Below are positions 57,401-64,000 of a stretch of DNA of 64,000 nucleotides, one piece after another. The DNA comes from Diabrotica undecimpunctata (lineage: Eukaryota > Arthropoda > Insecta > Coleoptera > Chrysomelidae): the NCBI RefSeq assembly GCF_040954645.1, contig NC_092809.1, positions 130,685,914 through 130,749,913 of the forward strand, in the 5' to 3' direction. The notes under the pieces were generated by a model. It made no database searches, was not told the origin of the DNA, and was given only the letters and a program-made list of their open reading frames with translations. The translations under genes were made by a program, and so were the position numbers. Numbering within the stretch: the stretch's first letter is position 1; each line of letters starts with the position of its first letter.

Positions 57401-60400
57401 ATTCTTGCTTCTTCAGTCGCTCTTAAAAAATCACTTAGTAAAATATTTTTTTTATTTTTGAGCTTACGCTCAATTCAATTGTGAGTATACATACTCAGAG
57501 TTGTAAGTATCAGTAATAACTGTGAACTGAATCTACTTTCATTTGTAAATGATTGTCAAAAAACTTCTGAGTGATTGGTAAGTACATTGTACAGCATCCA
57601 TAAGTTGAGTACCTAGTTATAGTTATATACCGTTGATCAACAAACTTAAATAATAATTTTTGACGAATAATAATTAGAAAATAATTTGAATAATACTCAT
57701 TTTTCAACAGATAAAACCATTTTTAATCGAGAATATACTATGTCCTTAACTGAACGACAAAATTAAGTGGAAAAAACTGGTCAGTTATGTGGAACCTTGT
57801 TCTCATCTTTTGTAACGAGGTAACGTAGCACTGTTGCCGATATAGAATGTGTATGTCATATCATATTTCTTTAGTTTTCATGATCTTTCACATAAGTTAT
57901 GTTTGATTTTAAAATGTATTTTATGTTTAAGGTTGGCGCTGACAATTGTAAACCAGCCATGTCACTAATAGAGTATGACAGAGAACTCCAGAGCGCCATG
58001 GAGTTCGTGTTTGGTAATGTTTTTATATGTAGAGATTTAAGTATTGCTAAGCAGATCTCTTTCCACGACAAAATCAGGAGAAAGTGTGTGACTCTAGACG
58101 GTGATGTTACGGATCCATCTGGTACTCTTAGCGGTGGTGCTCCAGTAAAAGGAGGCAGTATGTTTTTGCAGCTCTGGGAGGCGCAGAAAAGAGAGGTACA
58201 GTTGGTCCATAATTTAACACTAATATGAGATTTTTGTTGTTTTTAATGCTGTCTAAAACCCACTGAATACATTTTTTGTGTAGGAATTACTTGCTACAAA
58301 AGAGAGGGAATTGGAAAAAATTAATGCGCTTATTCAACAGTTGAGTGGCCAACAAGAAAAGTATAACTCTTTAAAACAAAAATTGGATTTTGCTCGTCAT
58401 GAATTGAATTTTGTGCAACAAAAATTACAAAGAACTACTCATCATAGAGAACAAGAAGAAATTAATAATCTACAGCTTCAAATAGGTAGGTAAACATTTT
58501 CCTTGTATTTATATGAGCTACAATAGACCTCTTTGATCGAGTAGAATGGTGGTGAAGCGCCCACTCATATTGAACCTAACCTAAAAGTTTATTAACTTAT
58601 TTGTTCATTTTAATGAAGATTTCTTTCGAATTTGTCAAATAAAAACTCACCTACAGCTTGTTAACTGATTCCCATTTGACAACAGTAGTGTTTAAAAATT
58701 ATATATCAACATCATAGCTAAAGGATAGAGATAAAGGATTCATTTTTTATTTAGATCCAATATAAATGAATGGAAAGCAATGTTATTGTATATTTCCGGT
58801 TGTACAACCGTCTAATGTTTACCGTGAGCTTTGAAATAAAACTGAATTATTTTTTGTCAGTGGATTACATTGTTATTTCTGTTATATTTTCTCGTCTGCT
58901 TGCAAAACTCACCCCTCCAAGTGCAGCATAGACACAAGCTGCACTTGGAGGGGTGAGTAAGAGATGCCCAGGACCGGATTCTACCGTTCATTTTGAGAGT
59001 TCTAAATTATGAACTTTAATTCCGGATCTTTGTACTTTGACCAGTGACTTCCAAAGGCTTTGGCTTTTCTATTGTTTTGACTTGTAGTGATGGCTGCAAT
59101 GTGTTTACAGGGGCTGAGGTGTATTTTGTGTTGTGCCTGTGAATAAAGCTGACGACAGTTGAAAATTCATTAGACTGAGTTTGTGTTCATCTAGTCTGGC
59201 GAAAATTCGTCATTTGTTTTGTCTTATATGTTTTTGGTCGCAAGTTCCGCTATAGTGTACACTCCTGTACTTTTTAATTAAAAAATGAAGAAATGCAAAT
59301 GACATCTTTCCATTTACTTCTAGCTGTTTCTCGATGAGGTTATTCATGGTTTCCGTTAATAGGAACATGGTTGCATAATGAACATTAAATAATTCTCTTG
59401 TTAGAAATTAGATTGTTTCTTAAATCACTTACATGCTATAAAAACATACAACTTATATAATTAAACCTCATATATAATCAAAACATCCAAGACCCCTGAC
59501 ACAGTAACAGATGTAAATTGAACATTCGGGTTCGATGGGGACGACTATGTTTAGACGTGTCGAGTCAGTCAGGTGGTCTAACCTCACTCAATAGTTTGTA
59601 TATATAAGAATGTACGTGAAACAATAATAAAAACGTATTCTTTCAAAATGTGTTAAGTTTGTCTTCAGGGAAAACAATAAAAAAGTATTTCTACCCTCAC
59701 GCTGCTCCGAATGTCCTATCAAGCTCGTTTACAACATGACATGGCGATCTGCACATTCCAACATCACTTTATCTATCACCATCACATATCTACATTTAAA
59801 CTATATTCAGTGCCATTACCTGTGTATGATTTTCTTTGCTTTGTCTAGTTGTTTCTTTATGTTATTGTTTTTGTTTTTTTCGAGTTCTCCCATTTTCCAC
59901 GAATTCCTTGTTAACTGCACGTATTTGTTTCATTTTTCTTAGAAGATCTCTTAATAGGCTCTTCCTGCTTTCCTTTGTCTTGCGTTCTTCGTCTTTTTAA
60001 AGTGGCGTGTGTTTAACTAACATTTTAGTTTACTTTTAGAAAACTTAAAGGAAAAAGTGAAGACATGCAAAGAAATCGAAACACAAGCCAATAAAAAAGC
60101 TAAAGAATTAGAAACAAAGATGAAAGACGCCAAAGGTTACCGAGAAAAACAACTTAAGGAAGCAGAGACGGAAATGAAAAAAATGAAACAAAAGGCAGAG
60201 AAGAGTAGAAACGAATGGAAAAAGCGCGAACAAGACTACGAAACGTTGAATTTGGAAATTGCTGAATTACGGACTGGTTTGGATGCTATTAAAGGTCAAA
60301 TAGAAGCTTGTAAGGAAACTATTGCCGAACTTCAAGGTCAATACGACGAAATGGTCGGTGGAGCATCGGAACTGAAGGTAAATACAGTAAAAAAGTTTAA

Positions 60401-63400
60401 TAGGTTGTGATAAAAGCTACATTTTAAAATTATTGTGAAATAAATAGGGTGTTCAATTAAATTACGGCGTAACGAAGTTATATTTTTTCTTATGGGATAC
60501 TCGGTATTTTGTGTCATTTTTCGTTCCATTTTGTGATATTCCGTTTAAAATAAACCTCATATAACATATTGAATAATTTGATAATGAATCTGTAAATTTT
60601 GAACACCCTGTAAACAGATGTTTAATAATTAACCATGGAATACATGCAACTAATATCCATCTGTTTAGATGTAAGAGTAAATTTGTTATATAGTCTAACG
60701 TGCCACATCCGGACCTGCCACATCCAGACCTTCCAATATCCGGACAGTTCGCGGAAGAAATGTTTCGAAGATATTAACGGCTCCGCGCCTATGTAGTTCT
60801 CTACGAATGGGTGTATTTCTAGCGTGGTATGAACACACTTTCTCCGACTGCGTGGTCTCTGTTTGCTCTTGAGCAGTGAAAGTTGCTTGGCGTGAAATTT
60901 TTAAGTTTCGTACCTACTTGACAGTGTGATTGTTGTTTTTTCGTTGTTTGTCCATCGTGGTAATATGGCCGAGAAAAGGAAGAAAAGTGTAACAATGGAA
61001 GAAAAATTTCGTACGTTGAAGAGGCTAGATACTGGTGAAACGGCTAAGAAGATTGCTGTTGAGATGGGTATTGAAAAATGGTGCTCATCGTTTCAACAAC
61101 TGGGATAAAGAAACTGAAGATGATGAAAAACGCCCCTAACAACCATATCAATGAGTGTTTGTATCTTTGATTCACCCAAAGGAGGGAGCAGTGATTACCA
61201 ATCTCAGGGCCTATATTAAAAGAAAAAGCCTCACACTTCAACAAAGAAATTGGAGGTGATAATGATTTCAAAGCAATTGAAGGATGGTTGGAGAGTTGGA
61301 AAAATCGGTACGGTGTGCGGAAGCTACAGATATGTAGTGAGCAACTGTCTGCTCACCCAGAAGTTGTCGAAGTCTTCAAAAATACCTTACACGGCTTACT
61401 AGAAGAAGAAGGAATTACCGGAGACCAGCTTTACAATTGTGACGAAACTGGTCTCAATTATAAATTGATGCCGACTTACACTCTGGTCTCAAAACGAGAA
61501 GACAGTGCACCAAGATTTAAGAAGAAAAAGAAAAAAGTGACAATTTTAGTCTGCAGCGACGCTACAGGATCTCACAAACTTCCTCTAGGATTTATCGGAA
61601 AGTCAAAAAAACCTAGGGTTTTCAAAAACTTTAGAGACATTTCTTTTCTGCCAGTTTGGTACCATCATCAAAAGAGTGCTTGGATGAACAGTCTTCTGTT
61701 CAAAGAGTGGTTTCACAATCAATTTGTACCAAAGGTTGAAAAATTCTAACAAAAAATAATCTACCGAGAAACGCTGTTGGACAACGCACCCTCTCATCCC
61801 GACCCAGAAGAACTAAAAGATGGCGAAATAAAGTGCCTTTTTTGCCCCCAAATGTGACATTCCTCTATCAGCTTATGGACCAAGGTGTTATATAATCTAT
61901 AAAACGTGTCTATCGACGAAAGTTACTGATGGCATTGATTGCTGGAATGGATGAAGGAGGTAACGTTACAGAGACTCTAACAAAAGTGGACATGTTGGAT
62001 GTGGTGATGTGGTTGGCACAAGCATGGGATGACATAAAACCAACAACAATGGTAAGGTCATGGAGGAAGCTGTTAGACCACAAAACATCTGATGAGTGGA
62101 CGGGAGAAAAACCAGAGGAAGGTACCAACGAAACTTTCAACGAAGAAGAGATCGCTGAATTGGTAAAGAACCTGCCGGGATGAAGATACTTGCAAGTGAC
62201 GTGATGCTCTTATTAATATTATGTATATCTAGGTCATGTCATTGAAATTAAAAGAACACAACTGGCATGGGGCGCTTTCGGCCAACTAGCATATATCTTG
62301 AAAAACACATTCATTCCTGTAAACTTAAAGAAAAAGGTATATAACACATGCATACTACCAGTTTGTACCTACGGCTTATAGACAGTAGCCCTTACCAAAA
62401 AATCTAAAAAATTAGAAACAACGCAAAGAGCAATGGAACGAATCATGCTTGGAATATCACTGAGAGACAAGATTAGAAACACCGAGATAAGACGTAGAAC
62501 GAAGATTAGGGATATTGTAGAGAGATTACAAAAACGAAATGGCGCTGGGCAGGTCACGTAGCCCGATATAATGACAACAGGTGGACACGGAGAATTCTAG
62601 AATAGAGACCAAGGAACCAAGGGAAGAAGCATGGGAAAACCTCAAAAAAGATGGATAGATGGCACAAGAACAGTGGCAGGCAAACAGTGGATTAGATTGG
62701 CGCAAGATAGAGAAAGATGGAAGTAATCGGGAGAGACCTACATTCAGGATTGGATGGAAAATGGTTGACAAAGAAGAAGTATGTATGTACTAAGTTGTTT
62801 ATAAGAACAGAAATATAACTTGAAAACTCTATAATGTTTAGGTTTTTATTTTACCTTTTTTATCTATGTAATGTATATATGTATGTGTATTTTTGTCCTG
62901 ATATTAAATGCCTAAAACGCTATGTATGTATGTATGTATATACTTTGTATACTATGCATTGTAAAAATTTCAGGCCGTTTACAGCTACATAAATATTTTT
63001 AAATAGACTTGATATCCGGATCAGTCGGTCGCCACGTTGATCCGGATGTGGCAGGTTATACTGCAATTTTAAAAAAAGTCGATATAACTCAGAACACTCT
63101 GTAGGGAACCCCTATGAAACTATACCTTATTTTTGCGGATAATTCGAAAATGCAATAAAATACAGAGTATCCCATAAGAAAAAATATAACTTTGATAGGC
63201 CACAATTTATTGGGACACACTGTATATTTCAAAATAATTTTAAAATGTAGATTTTATCAACTTACAAACTAATAAGGAAATTTTTTTTAAATCTGTTACC
63301 CTTTCGCTGTAATCTTCTGTCCCGTTAGTTGTGTCTCACCCTTTATATATACAGTCGCCTGCTCAAATTATTAAACTCACCTTACAAATTTCAATTTTTT

Positions 63401-64000
63401 GAATTTCAAATGCCTTAAAAGTATCTTTACAGATTTTGGTTGAATTGTCAAAACTTGACAGAGGCTATAGAATGTACTAAAAGTGTGTAGTAATTCGACT
63501 TTTTCCAACTTTAGTTTTTTACTTAAATTGGTGATAAGTGTTTAATTTTCATAAAATTTGCAGTTGTGAGTGTTTATATTATTGTATAGTAATGTTAGTT
63601 TTGAAGTTGGTTAATTTTTAATTATAAAACAAGACGATTAATCTCCGATTGTAATTGTTCGAGATAGATAAATCTAAAGATCTGTCCCTTGAGCAAATCT
63701 CTTCTGTACTGCTCTACTAGAAAATACCACATATAGTCAAAGAGAAATAGCAAGAAGATGTGGTGCATCTCAGTCGTCTGGGTAACAAAATCTAAAACGA
63801 TTATATCAATAACCTTTTTTAGGAAGCGGTCAAAGCACTACAAAGTGAAGTAAAGCAAATACACGCTAAAATAACTGAAAATAATAAAGATATTCAAAAG
63901 AAAGAGAAACAGAGGGAGAAACTGCTACAATCGAATAACGATATAGAACTTAAAATTAAAGAAGAAAGCCATGAATTGGGCAAATTGGAGGAAAACTGCA
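48494..64000 (+). CDS. SMC2: Structural maintenance of chromosomes protein 2 (SMC2), 3' part outside window
   Basis: ATPase core of condensin, pairing with SMC4 to compact mitotic chromosomes. Twelve exons with consistent phases: 48494-48661, 48770-49081, 52702-52812, 53120-53392, 53513-53798, 53960-54189, 56001-56258, 56524-56670, 57932-58195, 58284-58485, 60040-60377, 63824-64000+. They encode about 922 aa of an expected ~1,190. Start chosen at [15 protein letters not shown], the canonical SMC2 N-terminus. Walker A is GLNGSGKS (residues 32-39); the Q-loop is in [19 protein letters not shown] (about 147). Coiled coil spans exons 3-7. The hinge is in exons 7-9 ([16 protein letters not shown] to [18 protein letters not shown]). 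The return coiled coil is in exons 10-12. The signature motif and Walker B lie beyond the window. Intron 9 uses a GTACAG donor. Introns 2, 6, 8, 10 and 11 are swollen by transposons. No lesion in coding sequence. Confidence 0.97.
49082..51149. other. SMC2 intron 2, left part
   Basis: AT-rich with no recognisable coding remnant apart from the hairpin at 50494-50537. Confidence 0.5.
50494..50537. repeat. Perfect 17-bp inverted repeat
   Basis: TTTCTGCAACCATTTCT, 10-nt spacer, exact reverse complement. Confidence 0.9.
51150..51613 (+). pseudogene. BEL/Pao integrase C-terminal fragment (DUF5641)
   Basis: Frame from about 51150 reads [37 protein letters not shown], then [71 protein letters not shown]. 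This is the end of a BEL/Pao pol protein (integrase tail that precedes the 3' LTR). The catalytic core, RT and gag are absent. It lies in SMC2 intron 2 in the same orientation as the host gene. Confidence 0.85.
51721..52161 (+). mobile_element. BEL/Pao 3' LTR
   Basis: 441 bp with TGTTG...CAACA ends, preceded by a purine-rich tract (AACGGGGGCGAGTA) suited for plus-strand priming. It follows the pol fragment by 107 bp. No left LTR nearby, so this is a 3' remnant. Confidence 0.75.
54290..54800 (-). pseudogene. CR1-like LINE RT C-terminal fragment in SMC2 intron 6
   Basis: Minus strand: [53 protein letters not shown]. Resembles the region after the RT thumb in CR1-like LINEs. Decayed. Confidence 0.55.
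55020..55975 (-). pseudogene. 5' part of a second DUF7869-like element
   Basis: Minus-strand exons: [19 protein letters not shown] (55610-55540, donor GTAAG), [20 protein letters not shown] with EFINAE (about 55500-55410), [15 protein letters not shown] (about 55290), then after a frameshift [20 protein letters not shown] and [20 protein letters not shown] (to about 55030). The basic PDQWKRNV motif parallels SWKRTKQKVA of the element at 5059-7956. Upstream (55640-55975) a box ACACAACTCaAAA repeats (55643, 55704) and TTAACTCAAAA/TTTTTGAGTTAA forms a hairpin (55927-55954), presumably the terminal region. Sits in SMC2 intron 6, antisense. Confidence 0.5.
56860..57350 (-). pseudogene. C-terminal remnant of a third DUF7869-like protein
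   Basis: Minus strand: [75 protein letters not shown] then stop. From memory this matches the end of a dispersed insect transposase-like family related to the element at 5.1-8.0 kb. In SMC2 intron 8, antisense. Confidence 0.55.
58908..58957. repeat. Perfect 20-bp inverted repeat in SMC2 intron 10
   Basis: CTCACCCCTCCAAGTGCAGC, 10-nt spacer ATAGACACAA, exact reverse complement. GC-rich against an AT-rich intron. Confidence 0.95.
59512..59733 (+). mobile_element. Possible short LTR
   Basis: 222 bp, TGTAAA...TTTACA ends, TATATAAG near 59599, AATAAAA downstream, and a TGGCGAT sequence shortly after the right end that resembles a primer-binding site. No matching duplication or partner LTR. Confidence 0.35.
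60447..60610. mobile_element. TA-flanked MITE (mariner type)
   Basis: 164 bp, GGGTGTTCAATT at left, AAATTTTGAACACCC(TG) at right, TA on both sides. A relative in opposite orientation lies at 63085-63222. Confidence 0.6.
60965..62183 (+). pseudogene. pogo/Tigger (jerky-like) transposase
   Basis: psq/CENP-B-type [23 protein letters not shown], then [17 protein letters not shown]. After frameshifts: [40 protein letters not shown] (first catalytic Asp), [40 protein letters not shown], stop at 61747, [14 protein letters not shown] (second Asp), a shifted [17 protein letters not shown] segment (third Asp region), then [20 protein letters not shown] and an acidic C-terminus ending at 62183. At least three frameshifts or stops. 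Antisense ORFs are shadows. Confidence 0.85.
62215..62775 (+). pseudogene. RTE-like LINE C-terminus inserted in pogo element
   Basis: [65 protein letters not shown], then [30 protein letters not shown], ending near AAGAAGAAGTATG. A different RTE subfamily from the GAA-tailed copies elsewhere ([12 protein letters not shown] ending). Confidence 0.75.
62870..62945. repeat. (TATG)n short tandem repeat
   Basis: Two clusters of GTATGTAT units near the end of the LINE tail. Confidence 0.8.
63085..63222. mobile_element. Partial mariner-type MITE, inverted relative of 60447-60610
   Basis: GAGTATCCCATAAGAAAAAA and ATAACTTTGATAGG are the reverse complement of parts of 60447-60530; ends at CACACTGTA. 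Flanks the pogo element opposite its relative. Confidence 0.5.
63352..63800 (+). pseudogene. Tc1-like element 5' end with transposase N-terminus
   Basis: CAGTCGCCTGCTCAAATTAT and TAAACTCACC resemble Tc1-type termini and follow a TATA. Downstream frames give [15 protein letters not shown], stop, then after a shift [20 protein letters not shown] HTH sequence. Ends 24 bp before SMC2 exon 12. Confidence 0.55.

Larger units (their letters stand above)
60700..63056 (+). mobile_element. pogo/Tigger-type transposon in SMC2 intron 11
   Basis: Ends ACGTGCCACATCCGGA and TCCGGATGTGGCAGGT, flanked by TA (60698-60699, 63057-63058). It contains a broken jerky/Tigger-like transposase and an RTE-like LINE tail inserted in its 3' part. 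Confidence 0.8.

Overview
The window is AT-rich eukaryotic nuclear DNA from an insect genome crowded with transposable elements. Short GT-AG introns, VKORC1- and SMC2-type host genes with metazoan protein sequences, and the mix of transposon families (piggyBac, hAT, PIF/Harbinger, pogo, mariner/Tc1, Penelope-like, RTE-, CR1- and jockey-like LINEs, gypsy and BEL) suggest a beetle, possibly a leaf beetle. That assignment is inference. There are no bacterial operons, CRISPR arrays or rRNA genes, and I could not support any tRNA gene.

Only two host genes are evident, both in the last third. VKORC1 (minus strand, three exons, 45460-48115, complete, about 165 aa) is the vitamin K epoxide reductase catalytic subunit. 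SMC2 (plus strand, from 48494, twelve exons visible, running off the right end) is a core condensin ATPase. They lie head to head across 378 bp, which probably holds both promoters. The introns of both are loaded with transposon debris, but every splice phase I reconstructed is consistent, so both genes look functional.

The left two thirds (1-45 kb) are almost pure mobile-element mosaic. In order: a broken piggyBac-like gene with a LINE tail in it; a Transib/RAG1-like remnant; a TIR element; a complete but decayed DUF7869-like transposon with 29-bp TIRs; Penelope-type termini as a 380-bp inverted repeat; an apparently intact mariner-type element with about 340-bp TIRs; an RTE-like LINE inserted exactly in the catalytic YADD codons of a jockey-like LINE; a possible solo LTR; Harbinger pieces; a CR1-like LINE carrying a second LINE insertion and a hAT MITE; a full-length ZMYM1-like hAT with a perfect 8-bp duplication; more LINEs; two tandem arrays; a large head-to-head pair of 5'-truncated Penelope-like elements with intact GIY-YIG ORFs; a second hAT inside a 239-bp tandem repeat; and a gypsy pol remnant.

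The observations most worth following up are: (a) the DUF7869-like gene family as a TIR transposon, with three family members in the window; (b) recurring hammerhead-ribozyme-like cores (stem, then GAAACGTC) at Penelope-type termini; (c) the near-identical inverted Penelope pair; (d) the intact mariner-type element. I did not find anything I could defend as a wholly new non-transposon system.
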